Shown here in pieces: positions 26,318-35,336 of a DNA stretch of 64,000 bases. This DNA comes from Paenibacillus eucommiae (GTDB taxonomy: Bacteria > Bacillota > Bacilli > Paenibacillales > NBRC-103111). Below the pieces are notes generated by a model, which searched no databases, was not told the DNA's origin, and saw nothing but the letters and a program-made list of their open reading frames with translations. The position numbers were made by a program, and so were the translations under genes. Location: positions 186,001 through 250,000 of the forward strand of contig NZ_JAGGLB010000002.1 in the NCBI RefSeq assembly GCF_017874215.1, given 5' to 3'. The first letter of the stretch is position 1; each line of letters begins with the position of its first letter.

Positions 26318-27118
26318 ATGGAAATCGAGCTGCTTACCTGTGCATATTCTCACCATATGGAACGATTTATTACGAGTTATAAGTCCGGTCTGCCTTCCTT
26401 TCTCTTTCGGCTGCAAACAGAAGGCTATTGTGAAGCGCTTGTGGAAGGATCCATGCGGGCCATAGAACCCGGTGATCTGCTGCTCTATCAACCGGGGGAA
26501 GCATATGAGCTATTGGTGGAGGCAAGAAAAGATCAGCCAGATGCCAAGATCATCAGCAGTGACTATTACTTATTTTGCCAAGGCTCTTGGATTGAATCCT
26601 GGTGGGGGCGTTCCAATAAATCGACCTGCACGCAAATAGATCCACCAGAAAGCTTAATCTTTCTTTGGCGGCAATTAATTCTTGAAAAACGCAGAATGGA
26701 AGAAGCTGATCAAGAGTTAACGGGATATTTATTAAGGGCTTTGTGCCTTCAATTAGAACGCGCCGCTACAGAAACAGTGTCCCTGCATGGACGTTCGTTT
26801 ACCGGGCTAAGAATGAAACGTTTTATAGAAGCCCAGGCTACTAGCACCTTCAAAGTTGAAGATGTAGCTGAACATGTCGGACTTAGTACATCTCGCGCGA
26901 TCCATTTATTCAAGGAATATTTCGGAAAGACTATGATTCAATATTCTCATGAAGTAAGACTTTCCAGTGCTATAGAGCGAATGCACTACAGTACGATGAC
27001 TTTAGAACAAATCGCCGAGAGCAGCGGCTTTGGCAGCTACCCTTATTTTCATAGAGTGTTCAAAGACAAATTTGGAATAACACCAAGCCTTTATCGGCAG
27101 CAGGCTGATACCCGCTGA
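26318..27118 (+). CDS. AraC-family transcriptional regulator
   Basis: 266 aa. A cupin-type sensor (about 1-130: LLLYQPGEAYELLVE) precedes two HTH motifs (about 165-260: VEDVAEHVGLSTSRAIHLFK, then LEQIAESSGFGSYPYFHRVF). ATG 26318 is preceded by GGGTGAT; TTG 26306 would add four residues across that site. Its neighbour across the divergent promoter is the isomerase/epimerase gene, the likely target. Confidence 0.9.
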   Translation: MEIELLTCAYSHHMERFITSYKSGLPSFLFRLQTEGYCEALVEGSMRAIEPGDLLLYQPGEAYELLVEARKDQPDAKIISSDYYLFCQGSWIESWWGRSNKSTCTQIDPPESLIFLWRQLILEKRRMEEADQELTGYLLRALCLQLERAATETVSLHGRSFTGLRMKRFIEAQATSTFKVEDVAEHVGLSTSRAIHLFKEYFGKTMIQYSHEVRLSSAIERMHYSTMTLEQIAESSGFGSYPYFHRVFKDKFGITPSLYRQQADTR

Positions 27119-27138
27119 CTTTTCTCAAGACTGCCTGA

Positions 27139-27339
27139 CTATGGACTTGTTAGAATTTCTTTTACCCTGCCCACTTGCCCGTCCATAAGCCTGACTTTGA
27201 TGCCATGAGGATGCTGAGGGGAGTTGGTTAAAATATCCTTCACTATACCATCGGTTAATTTACCGCTTCTCTGATCTTGCTTAAGTACAATCCTTACTGT
27301 GATACCAGGTTTTACGTCTTTCCTGTTTTGACCATTCAT
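27139..27339 (-). CDS. ywbE: YwbE-family protein
   Basis: 66 aa. The whole protein matches the small YwbE/DUF2196 family: NRKDVKPGITVRIVLKQDQR, SGKLTDGIVKDILTNSPQHP, HGIKVRL and GRVKEIL. It forms a single beta-rich domain with a conserved basic character, possibly RNA- or nucleotide-binding; no function is proven. The ribosome site before ATG 27339 is weak (GAGAG). It is convergent with the AraC gene. Confidence 0.9.
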   Translation of the reverse strand: MNGQNRKDVKPGITVRIVLKQDQRSGKLTDGIVKDILTNSPQHPHGIKVRLMDGQVGRVKEILTSP

Positions 27340-27533
27340 CAGTTGTTTGCTCTCTCATTTCTCTGGATGATTTAGGGTTTCCAATCTTTAGTATAACCCA
27401 AAGGGTCATATAGGTGCCATTCATCCTCCTGTTTCCTCTTCCATCCGGGAGCAGGGTGATATTTCCATACATATATTCCGGTAGATAGCTCCATACTTTT
27501 CATTAGATATTCTCACCACAATTGGAGGCTCTT

Positions 27534-28400
27534 ATGAAAAAGTTATGGATGTTATCACTTCTGCTGCTCTTGTGCAGCGGCTGCAGCGGTACCAATCGAT
27601 TCCAGCCCTCTATAAAGCCATCCCCTATAATAACCTCTAACATCAGGCAGCAAGCTGCTGATACGACCTCTCCTGTTCCTACAAACCATACACCTGACCT
27701 GGCAAGCGGCAAAGAGCTCGATGTTCGAACTCCAAACGCCTTAACTTTAACTGATCTGCGTCAAAAATATCGTACTTATTTTATTTTTAATGGTCCGGCG
27801 GATAAAAGGCAGGTCGCCTTATCCTTTGATGATGGTCCGGACGACATCTACACCCCCAAAATACTGGACGTTCTAAATAAATATGGAGTCAAAGCAACCT
27901 TTTTTCTTATCGGCAATCGCGCTGAAGCCTACCCTGAACTGGTGAAACGGATAGCCAAAGAAGGCCATGTCATAGCAAACCACAGCTACAACCATCCGAA
28001 CTTGCCTAAGATAACAGATGCCGAGTTCCAGGATCAGGTGCTCCGAACCGTGAATATCCTGCATCAATTGGTCGGCTATGTCCCTAAGCTATTTCGTCCT
28101 CCCTACGGGAACATTAACAGTGAACAAATTGAATGGATGGCCAGTCAACAATTATTTGTTGTGAATTGGAACGTAGATTCCCTGGACTGGAAAAACCTGA
28201 ATGCCGACCAGGTATATGCGAACATTATGGGTGACGTGCAGCCCGGCTCCATTATTCTTCAACATTCAGCTGGAGGCACTGGCGAGGATTTAAGTGGAAC
28301 TGTAGAAGCTCTTCCGCGTATTATTGAAAAACTGCAAGCTGACGGAGTCAAGCTGGTTACGATCCCGGAGCTGCTCGGCATGACAAGCACAAATAAATAA
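27534..28400 (+). CDS. polysaccharide deacetylase lipoprotein
   Basis: 288 aa. A lipoprotein signal (LLLLCSGC, lipid on Cys about 17) and a Ser/Pro/Thr-rich linker precede a NodB domain (about 85-275). All five NodB motifs are visible: SFDDGPDD (base and metal Asp), NHSYNHPNL (metal His), FRPPYG, WNVDSLDW and IILQHSAG. It should remove N-acetyl groups from peptidoglycan or a cell-wall polymer on the outer face of the membrane. GGAGG lies just before ATG 27534, whereas TTG 27522 overlaps it. Confidence 0.93.
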   Translation: MKKLWMLSLLLLLCSGCSGTNRFQPSIKPSPIITSNIRQQAADTTSPVPTNHTPDLASGKELDVRTPNALTLTDLRQKYRTYFIFNGPADKRQVALSFDDGPDDIYTPKILDVLNKYGVKATFFLIGNRAEAYPELVKRIAKEGHVIANHSYNHPNLPKITDAEFQDQVLRTVNILHQLVGYVPKLFRPPYGNINSEQIEWMASQQLFVVNWNVDSLDWKNLNADQVYANIMGDVQPGSIILQHSAGGTGEDLSGTVEALPRIIEKLQADGVKLVTIPELLGMTSTNK

Positions 28401-28635
28401 TTCTACGAATGAGATTATTTTTTTGAAAAAGTGGTTAATAGATAATAAGTTATTAATGGAAAAGAAAAAAGTTAAAATGAACCAGTCTTGCCTTGCTAGC
28501 GTCTTATTAGTGACTAGCTAGTGAAAATTAGGTAGAAAATGTGTAAATGTAGTCATATTGTAAGATAAATTTAAGGTTATATTAATAATTATCATTTATT
28601 CTTTTAGTATATCCAAAAATAGGATGGTGTTAATC

Positions 28636-28863
28636 ATGAGAATTTTCATTACAGTTCAAAACAAATCAGTCCCTGTCTTCTCAGATGAAAAAAATAAAAA
28701 GAAATTAAATTTACTAAAGTCAGCACTTGAATCCAAGGTCGTCAAAGGACGCAAAGCGATCAAACAATGCCTTGACTCTCTAATCAGCATTGAAATTGTT
28801 GGCTGCGAAGCTATTTTACATTCCTATAATGAGAGAGATTCCCTTGCATTGTCACTTTACTAA
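28636..28863 (+). CDS. small protein of unknown function
   Basis: 75 aa from ATG 28636, with AGGATGGTG upstream. MRIFITVQNKSVPVFSDEKN starts an alternating beta pattern; the middle is Lys-rich and helical (NKKKLNLLKSALESK). No family recognised. A good terminator follows, which supports that it is a real transcription unit. The 235-bp AT-rich gap upstream has no gene. Confidence 0.65.
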   Translation: MRIFITVQNKSVPVFSDEKNKKKLNLLKSALESKVVKGRKAIKQCLDSLISIEIVGCEAILHSYNERDSLALSLY

Positions 28864-28883
28864 TAGTTTTCATAAAAAGGTAT

Positions 28884-28916
28884 AAACGGAGCTGGATATT
28901 TCCAGAGCTCCGTTTT
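28884..28916 (+). terminator. terminator of the 75-aa gene
   Basis: ACGGAGCT / AGCTCCGT stem with an inner GGA/TCC pair, followed by TTTTT. Confidence 0.85.
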
Positions 28917-29008
28917 TGCTATTTTCTTTTTTTTCTTTTAAAATGTGACCTATAATAGTAAAATATGACTTATGTAAGCTATTAAATTTCAGAAGGGAGC
29001 TGCCGGTC

Positions 29009-30142
29009 ATCAAAATTGTTATAGCACCAGATTCATTTAAAGGCAGTATTAGCGCATGTGAAGCGACGATCGCTATAGATAAAGGAATTCGCAAAGTAGT
29101 GCCCCACGCCAACACGATTCTTGTTCCTGTAGCTGATGGAGGTGAAGGAACGACGGACAGCCTGGTGGCTGCAACGGGTGGTCATCTGGTCGATGTTACA
29201 GTCACAGGACCGCTAGGTGAAGCTGTTCAAGCTCAATACGGGGTATTGGGAGATGGGCAAACCTGTGTGATTGAAATGGCCAGCGCATCCGGACTTATTC
29301 TGGTACCCGCCGAGCTGCGAAATCCTCTGGTAACTACTACATTCGGAACGGGGCAGCTTATTTCACATGCACTTGGCAGCGGCTTCCGCCGGTATCTGTT
29401 CGCTATTGGCGGCAGTGCTACGAATGATGGCGGCATCGGCATGCTGCAAGCGCTTGGTTTGAGCCTGACAGACAGCTCCGGGCAAAGCATTGGCTTCGGC
29501 GGAGGTGAGCTTTCCCGAATTGCCGCTATCGATGATGCGGCGTGGGATACCCGAATAAGCGAGTGCCAATTCACAATCGCCTCGGATGTCCAGAATCCTC
29601 TGGTAGGTAAAGAGGGTGCTTCTTATGTATTTGGACCGCAGAAGGGTGCTACATCTGAAATGGTTGAAATGCTTGATGCGGGGATGCACAATTGGGCAGA
29701 TCGAATCGCCGAGAAAACAGGTAAGCGGCTGCACGATTCGGCGAGCGCCGGTGCGGCAGGAGGACTGGGAGCAGCCTTTCAAGCTTTCTTTCCTTCTATT
29801 GAAACAAGACGTGGTATAGATATCGTTATAGAACTGACACAGCTGCGTGAGCACCTGCAGGGAGCAGATTTAGTCATTACAGGCGAAGGAAGAATCGATG
29901 AACAGACAGCTTCCGGCAAAACACCAATGGGCATTGCCCAAGAAGCACAGAAGCTAGGAATTCCCGTAGTCGTTCTTGCAGGGTCCGTAGGTAAAGGAAT
30001 TGAATCCCTGTATCCTGTTGGTGTCACAAGTATACACAGCATCATGAACGCTCCTATGTCGCTGCAGGAGGCTATGCTTAACGCGGCGGAGCTTCTGCAG
30101 GATAAGGCAGAGCAAGTCGTTCGAACCTTCCTCGCACGTTAG
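29009..30142 (+). CDS. glycerate kinase, type 2 (GckA/GlxK-like); apparent AUC start
   Basis: 377 aa when read from ATC 29009, the usual length of the family. The reading includes the required N-terminal motif KIVIAPDSFKGSISA; beginning at the first standard start, GTG 29099, would lose it. AAGGGAG (28993-28999) lies nine bases before ATC, and there is no ATG, GTG or TTG in frame between the upstream stop at 28946 and 29099. Other motifs: VADGGEGTTDSLVAATGG, FGTGQLISHAL, GGSATNDGGIGM, ITGEGRIDEQTASGKTP. It phosphorylates glycerate to 2- or 3-phosphoglycerate, for glyoxylate or sugar-acid catabolism. CTG 29000 is the only other candidate and is too close to the site. Confidence 0.9.
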   Translation: MKIVIAPDSFKGSISACEATIAIDKGIRKVVPHANTILVPVADGGEGTTDSLVAATGGHLVDVTVTGPLGEAVQAQYGVLGDGQTCVIEMASASGLILVPAELRNPLVTTTFGTGQLISHALGSGFRRYLFAIGGSATNDGGIGMLQALGLSLTDSSGQSIGFGGGELSRIAAIDDAAWDTRISECQFTIASDVQNPLVGKEGASYVFGPQKGATSEMVEMLDAGMHNWADRIAEKTGKRLHDSASAGAAGGLGAAFQAFFPSIETRRGIDIVIELTQLREHLQGADLVITGEGRIDEQTASGKTPMGIAQEAQKLGIPVVVLAGSVGKGIESLYPVGVTSIHSIMNAPMSLQEAMLNAAELLQDKAEQVVRTFLAR

Positions 30143-30175
30143 GTGAGGCTTTGAAGCTTATGGCAAAGCTTCCAT

Positions 30176-30793
30176 TCAGGCTATAGAAGCTTTTTGCGAG
30201 ACTTTTGAGGCTTTTGAGGCTTTTGAAGCTTTTGATGAAGCTTTTGACGAAACTTTCGAACATTTTTGCATGTGAAAACGATTCAGGCTGCCTTGAAATA
30301 ATAATTGAAGTGCATCTGAATGTTGGAAGTCTCCAGGAGTTGTCAAGACTGAAGGTTTGCCAACCAAATTCATGCCGTTCTGTTCAAATACAGAGGCGAC
30401 AAATTGCGAACAAAAGAATGCATGCTTTCGCTCCCATTTGAAATTAAATAAGATGCCGAACAAACCGAGCATATTGTATTTATATTTCTGTTTGTTTTCT
30501 TCAATGTTTTTCACATGTGCATACATTTGCTCATATTGACTGGATTCAACGGTGCAGCTGTAGAGTGCGCATGTCGCTTTTGTAAATAAACTGCCTTCCA
30601 TGTTTTCCCTTACAAAGCCTGCGACAAAAGGGTTAACAGGATTTTTCCGGCCAAAGCTGTAGGTTTCACTTAATTCCTGGTTAAATGAAATCGAAGCATG
30701 ATTCATAGGAGATTTTGTAACCAGCTTTATAAGCTTGGTAAACAACGTTCCCGTATCCGTTAACAGAATGTAAATTTTTTTCTCATTTGACAT
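30176..30793 (-). CDS. NlpC/P60-like (permuted papain) protein with repeat tail
   Basis: 205 aa from ATG 30793. The core resembles the YiiX/YebB-type permuted NlpC/P60 superfamily: ILLTDTGTLFTKLI followed by NHASISF, where the His and later FFCSQFVASVFEQ (Cys in a helix) form the likely catalytic pair. No signal peptide, so an intracellular role is expected. The last ~25 residues are a Ser-Lys-Ala repeat (SSKASSKASKASKASK) that comes from a 9-bp DNA repeat (GAGGCTTTT)n at 30195-30245, apparently added to the gene end by slippage. Function unknown. Confidence 0.75.
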   Translation of the reverse strand: MSNEKKIYILLTDTGTLFTKLIKLVTKSPMNHASISFNQELSETYSFGRKNPVNPFVAGFVRENMEGSLFTKATCALYSCTVESSQYEQMYAHVKNIEENKQKYKYNMLGLFGILFNFKWERKHAFFCSQFVASVFEQNGMNLVGKPSVLTTPGDFQHSDALQLLFQGSLNRFHMQKCSKVSSKASSKASKASKASKVSQKASIA

Positions 30794-30956
30794 GATCTCA
30801 ACCGCCCGTTTCAAGAGAGTATATGTATATTTTATTTCATATCCATAGCTCTCAAAACGGACTTGCGGTGGGATCTGTACTGGACTTTAGTCGTAGCTTT
30901 AACAGAACCACCCCTGTTTGCTGGCAGGGAAAAAAACAAATAGAAAGCGGTGCAGG

Positions 30957-31166
30957 ATGAGAACTGAAAATCAAATCAAAAGAAAAATAAATGAGCTTAA
31001 GCTCCAGAAGCAGTCCATAGCCTCACAGCTGGAGCAAGCTCTTGACAATGAGCAGTCGAGTATAGAAACGATTAAATCTTTGACAGCCAAAGCTGAACTA
31101 CTGGATGACTCCATCTCAATGCTTGAATGGGTGATCGAAGCTCCGACTGGAAGCTATCATGTGTAG
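30957..31166 (+). CDS. small coiled-coil protein
   Basis: 69 aa, mostly one long charged helix (NQIKRKINELKLQKQSIA, then an AELLDDSISMLEWVI half), so probably a dimeric coiled coil. No family recognised. ATG 30957 is preceded by GCGGTGCAGG; a longer reading from 30918 lacks a ribosome site. It ends six bases before the stop of the convergent ECF S-component gene. Confidence 0.6.
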   Translation: MRTENQIKRKINELKLQKQSIASQLEQALDNEQSSIETIKSLTAKAELLDDSISMLEWVIEAPTGSYHV

Positions 31167-31171
31167 GGCGG

Positions 31172-31864
31172 CTATTTATAGTCACCCAAACCGTACTTAA
31201 CTTGATAGCGTCTTAAAATTCGAATCCAGGCAGCTCCAAATAGTAAGAGAAACACAGCATTGCAAAGCGCATGGGCAAGGTCGAAATAAAAGCTAGCCGC
31301 ATAAGTTGCAAGTATTGTGGTCCAGCTGATTTCTGACAAATATCCTAGTACATACGTAAGGTTCATAATCCAACCGAATATAAATCCCCAAACTATACCA
31401 AATACTACCCTTCCCCATTTCCTCTGCATCACAAAAGTCCGCTGCAATAAGCCTGCCGTAAATCCCATCATCCCCCATCCGAACATTTGCCAAGGGGTCC
31501 ATGGCCCCTGTCCAAAAAACATATTCGATACGAGCGCTGCTGTTGCCCCTATCAAGAAACCTGCCTCTGAACCAAAAACAATGGCGGACACAATAATCAC
31601 AAAAGATGTCGGCTGAACACTCGGAAGCGATGCAAAGGGAACCCGGCTTGCTGCAGCCAAGGCTGCCAAGCTGGCTATGAGTACAAGCTCACGAGTATTG
31701 GCTGGTCTCCGCTCCAAGCGGATATAGAATGGAATCATTGCTGCCCCAATCAAAACTACACTAATTAACAAGTAGTGCTCAGACAGAGCCGCGGATACCG
31801 AAGCAGCCAAACCAAGGGCAAAGAGCAGCGAAACACCAGTAACTAAGAGCCATTTATATCGCAT
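31172..31864 (-). CDS. cbrT: ECF transporter S component, probably cobalamin-specific (CbrT-like)
   Basis: 230 aa from ATG 31864, with about six membrane helices. Features of vitamin-binding S components are visible: LIASLAALAAASRVPFASLP, the SEAGFLIGATAALVSNMFFG loop and GPWTPWQMFGWGMMGF. It is the last gene after a cobalamin riboswitch, with its start 21 bp inside the fused ATPase gene, so B12 or a corrinoid precursor is the natural substrate. Similar sets have been called CbrT/U/V in comparative genomics. A GTG at 31906 is an alternative start. Confidence 0.85.
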   Translation of the reverse strand: MRYKWLLVTGVSLLFALGLAASVSAALSEHYLLISVVLIGAAMIPFYIRLERRPANTRELVLIASLAALAAASRVPFASLPSVQPTSFVIIVSAIVFGSEAGFLIGATAALVSNMFFGQGPWTPWQMFGWGMMGFTAGLLQRTFVMQRKWGRVVFGIVWGFIFGWIMNLTYVLGYLSEISWTTILATYAASFYFDLAHALCNAVFLLLFGAAWIRILRRYQVKYGLGDYK

Positions 31865-33576
31865 AATTCTAAAATATCCTCCACTCGTACCGCTTGCGGG
31901 TACCAATCTCTGGCCAGACGATTAATCGCCGTCGTGTAGAAGTAATTTTCACTGAAAAATTCAGCTGGAGCTGTATCTGCAACAATTTTCCCGTCAAACA
32001 TCATAGCACAACGATTCACATATGCAGCAGCAAATTCAATATCGTGACTTACCATTAAGATAGATACTCCCTTGCGCCTCTCGACGGCTAACAACTCGGC
32101 CAAAACCAGTTTAGCTTCAGGATCAAGACCTTTAGTAGGTTCATCCAGAAAAAGAATTCTCGGCTGAGTCATCAGCATGCAGGCCAGAGCGAGCTTTTGT
32201 TTCTCTCCGCCACTTATATCGTAGGGATGATGCTCCTGTAAGCGGTCAAAGCCGAATAAGGCGCTAACTGCAGGCAAATCTACAGAAAATCCCAGCTCCT
32301 TGGCACGAGCAGCGGCAAAGCTCAACTCTTCCCTTACCGTTTCGTTCAGAAAATGAAACAATGGATTTTGGGCCAGATAGCCCAGCTTCGCATAGCGCAG
32401 CTTTTCATTTATACTTTTTAATGGAGCTCCGAAAGCATGTATACTGCCTCTCAGAGGTTTCAGCAAACCACAAGCAATTTGTAAAAACGTTGTTTTGCCA
32501 CTGCCATTAGCACCAAATAAAGCTACGAAATCTCCTTCGCGAATTTCCAGCGAGACCTGCTTAAGCACAGCTTCCGAGTTCTTTTCGTATTGAAAAGCTA
32601 CGTCCTTGACCTTGAGCACGACCTCACTTGGCCCTTTAGACATCCGCTCACTTGAAAGTTCACTTGATAGTTCACTTTTAAGTCCAATCGACAGCCCACT
32701 CGACAACTCATTTGAAATATGCCGTGTGTTCTGTTGAATTCCGGATTGTCTCCCCATCCATTTTTCTAAAAAGGGCTTTGCCTGCTTCACTGTTTTGGGA
32801 AGCTCCCCTTCGAGCCCAAGTGCCATGAACAAGCGGGTTGGAGCAGGCAAATAACGTTCCACATAGTTCCGGTTATGTTGAATTAATTCATCCGGATTAC
32901 CCTGAGCAACAATTTCCCCGCCCTCCATCATCCAAATCCGGTCTGCAATCGGCCAAATCTCTTCCAGACGATGCTCTGTCATAAGGACCGTTATGCCATA
33001 ATCCTGATTAATACGGTAAACTAGCTGAATAAATTCTTTCGCCGCAATAGGATCAAGCTGTGCCGTTGGCTCATCCAGCAATAGTATTCTTGGATGCAGT
33101 GCAAGCACAGAAGCCAGATTAATAAGCTGCTGTTGGCCTCCCGACAGGTCCATGGTTGATTTCGTCAGCAAAGGCTCCAAATTGAAAAATTGGGCAATTT
33201 CGGCCAGCCTTTTTCGCATTACGAGCGGCGGAAGTCCGACATTTTCCATGGAGAAGTACAGCTCCTCCATCACTCTGTCCAGGACCATCTGGCTCTCTGG
33301 ATTTTGCATGACCATGCCAATCTGTGCCGATAGTTCCAGCAAGGAAACATCAGCTAGCAGTGCACCACTATAATGTATGCTGCCCTTCTTCTCTCCTGCC
33401 GTCAGCAGCTCCGGCTTAAGAAGCTTCAATAGCGTCGATTTTCCGCTGCCGGAAGGACCGCAAATAACGATAAATTCACCCGCTTGTACGCTGATCGACA
33501 CATCGTTAATCGCAGGCAACGGCTGCTGCGGGTAGGTGAAGCTGACATCCTTTAATTCGAGCTGCGCCATTTCCAT
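31843..33576 (-). CDS. cbrU: ECF transporter energising ATPase, two fused domains (CbrU-like)
   Basis: 577 aa, two complete ABC ATPase domains in one chain. First domain: Walker A GPSGSGKST (about 39-47), signature LSGGQQQ, Walker B ILLLDEPTA. Second domain: GANGSGKTT (about 355), signature ISGGEKQK, ILFLDEPTK. The domains are joined by a Ser/Glu/Leu-rich linker of repeated ELSSE/LSSGL units (about 290-315). Each half is of EcfA type, so the fusion supplies the A-A' pair. GGAGGGAG before ATG 33576; it overlaps the T-component gene by 25 bp. Confidence 0.93.
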   Translation of the reverse strand: MEMAQLELKDVSFTYPQQPLPAINDVSISVQAGEFIVICGPSGSGKSTLLKLLKPELLTAGEKKGSIHYSGALLADVSLLELSAQIGMVMQNPESQMVLDRVMEELYFSMENVGLPPLVMRKRLAEIAQFFNLEPLLTKSTMDLSGGQQQLINLASVLALHPRILLLDEPTAQLDPIAAKEFIQLVYRINQDYGITVLMTEHRLEEIWPIADRIWMMEGGEIVAQGNPDELIQHNRNYVERYLPAPTRLFMALGLEGELPKTVKQAKPFLEKWMGRQSGIQQNTRHISNELSSGLSIGLKSELSSELSSERMSKGPSEVVLKVKDVAFQYEKNSEAVLKQVSLEIREGDFVALFGANGSGKTTFLQIACGLLKPLRGSIHAFGAPLKSINEKLRYAKLGYLAQNPLFHFLNETVREELSFAAARAKELGFSVDLPAVSALFGFDRLQEHHPYDISGGEKQKLALACMLMTQPRILFLDEPTKGLDPEAKLVLAELLAVERRKGVSILMVSHDIEFAAAYVNRCAMMFDGKIVADTAPAEFFSENYFYTTAINRLARDWYPQAVRVEDILELCDINGS

Positions 33577-34433
33577 AGATCAACTCCCTCCATCAACAGC
33601 GGTATAGTAAAGTAAATAAAGAAGCAGCCATAAATCGCCCATTCCAGATAAGAAAGGCTCATTGTACCAGAAAGTCTGGGATAAACCTCAAAACGGGCTA
33701 ATCCAAAAAACCAGCCTGATAAGCATCCTAAACCTGCAAGCACCACGATCAAGGTGAAGAACAAGTCCTGCTTTTTCCATGTATATGGCCAGAACTGTGT
33801 TCTCACTCCACTACCATAACCTCTTGCTTTCATGGAATCTGCCGTTTGCAGCCCTTCTTCAAGCGTCCAGGTCAGCACAAGCTGAACAAATTTCATTCCA
33901 TCATTCAGACGTTTCCGCAAACTGCCCTCCAGCACATTGACCCCTTTGGTCCGCTGCACAACAGCAATTTGCCTGAACCGCTTCGTCAACAGCGGAAAAC
34001 TGCGCAAAGCCATGGATAGCAGGAGTGCCCCCTTCGGTGAGACCGAGCCAAACAAATGCAAGATTTTGTCTGAGCTGAACACATGCTGAATCGAGACAAA
34101 CCATGATAGAACCGCAAATAATGTAAACGCCGAGAAAACTCCATAAATGACAGCCTCAAGCGTAATTGGCTGGTCCCAAAAGTAAAACAAAATATGCGCC
34201 CCTCTATGCGACAGCAGCGGATTGATAAGCAAGGTAACCAGACTCATGATAATAAAAAATAAAAAGAGCTTCCGCTTGGCTCTCAACGAGCCCTGCACAG
34301 CATTCAGTAAAAGGCTCGCAGCAGCAGAGGTTAATAGAAACCATGGATGCTGGAAAAGAAAACAAAAAGCAACAGCACCCGTATAGTAGAAAAAGCACGG
34401 AATAGGATGAATATGGCGAAGAGTCAAATTCAT
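33552..34433 (-). CDS. cbrV: ECF transporter T component (CbrV-like)
   Basis: 293 aa, membrane subunit that links the S component to the ATPases. Five or six helices; the cytoplasmic coupling helices show the family motif RSFPLLTKRF and the Ala-Arg-Gly signature DSMKARGYGSG. It overlaps the DUF4430 lipoprotein gene by 4 bp (ATGA) and the ATPase by 25 bp, so the module is translationally coupled. Confidence 0.92.
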   Translation of the reverse strand: MNLTLRHIHPIPCFFYYTGAVAFCFLFQHPWFLLTSAAASLLLNAVQGSLRAKRKLFLFFIIMSLVTLLINPLLSHRGAHILFYFWDQPITLEAVIYGVFSAFTLFAVLSWFVSIQHVFSSDKILHLFGSVSPKGALLLSMALRSFPLLTKRFRQIAVVQRTKGVNVLEGSLRKRLNDGMKFVQLVLTWTLEEGLQTADSMKARGYGSGVRTQFWPYTWKKQDLFFTLIVVLAGLGCLSGWFFGLARFEVYPRLSGTMSLSYLEWAIYGCFFIYFTIPLLMEGVDLWKWRSSN

Positions 34434-35275
34434 GGCTTGGCTCCAACATCCTTACCCAGATCCAGTGTGTACAGCCAGTCCACGACATCGCCGGGCTTCA
34501 CTTCATACACGCCTGCTCCTTTATCAGAGAAAACTCCATTCACTCTGAACAGCCACCCGCTCTTCGCACCTTTATCGTATTCATATAAATTATCTATGCC
34601 CTTCACATAGCTGGCAGCCCCGCGACCGGTAAATTCCATTTGAATTTTCTTCTCTCGCGTCAGCTTTTGCAGCAGACTGATTACACTGATCTCATCATCT
34701 ATAGCAAGCTCAGCAGCATCCAGAATAACTCCGTGCTCCTCATCGCCTTTAATGGACAGGGTAACTACCTGCTTCTTGTCGTCCGTCTTTTCTGCAGTCT
34801 TAGCAGGCTTCGGAGAGGCTGCTGCCTTATCCGCCGCTGGTGGCTTAGTGCTGGCACCCTGTGGTTGAGGACTTGACTTTGGTGGACTTGTTTTTGTTGG
34901 ACTTGTTTTTATCGGGCTTGAAACAGCTGGACTTGACGCAGCTGGGCTGGACGCCTTCGGACTCGACGATTCACCTGGCGGCACTGCCTGGCTGGTAGGT
35001 TGCGGATCCGGTTGATCATCATCACCTGTTTGCCCGTTCTTTGCAGCATCAGGCGATTGTGAGGGTTGAATAGTACTGCTGCTTTTGCCGCTATCATCGG
35101 TTCCCGCATTTGCTGCGGGCGAAGAAGGAATGGTTGAAGTAGTCGACTGCTCCTTGTCTATCTTGTTGTCTACACTGCTTGGATTGGAGCTGCTGCAGGC
35201 AGATAAGGCAAGAACCGTAAAAATAATAACTGCCACAAGACGGCAAGAGCGGGGCAAAAGCCATTTTGTATACAT
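34430..35275 (-). CDS. DUF4430 (transcobalamin C-terminal-like) lipoprotein
   Basis: 281 aa from ATG 35275 (GGAGG nine bases upstream). Lipoprotein signal LALSACSS, then a ~140-residue Ser/Pro/Thr/Lys-rich linker with repeated SPxxSSP and TSPxKTSP units, then one DUF4430 domain (about 190-280: LSIKGDEEHGVILDAAELAI, ISVISLLQKLT and a W-L-F-R-V-N-G motif). DUF4430 is the small beta domain of transcobalamin and intrinsic factor that closes over B12. A long flexible tether would let it reach through the wall. It matches the 'additional lipoprotein component' of predicted cobalamin ECF systems. Confidence 0.85.
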   Translation of the reverse strand: MYTKWLLPRSCRLVAVIIFTVLALSACSSSNPSSVDNKIDKEQSTTSTIPSSPAANAGTDDSGKSSSTIQPSQSPDAAKNGQTGDDDQPDPQPTSQAVPPGESSSPKASSPAASSPAVSSPIKTSPTKTSPPKSSPQPQGASTKPPAADKAAASPKPAKTAEKTDDKKQVVTLSIKGDEEHGVILDAAELAIDDEISVISLLQKLTREKKIQMEFTGRGAASYVKGIDNLYEYDKGAKSGWLFRVNGVFSDKGAGVYEVKPGDVVDWLYTLDLGKDVGAKP

Positions 35276-35336
35276 AACAATCTCCCTCCGAAAAAAGGAA
35301 AAAGAGTCAGCTTGCGACTCCTTTTCCAATGCTTTT

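Noticed and set aside
28580-28620. Possible Fur box (AATAATTATCATTTATT) before the 75-aa gene
   Set aside because: AT-rich context makes chance matches common and neither arm fits the consensus well.
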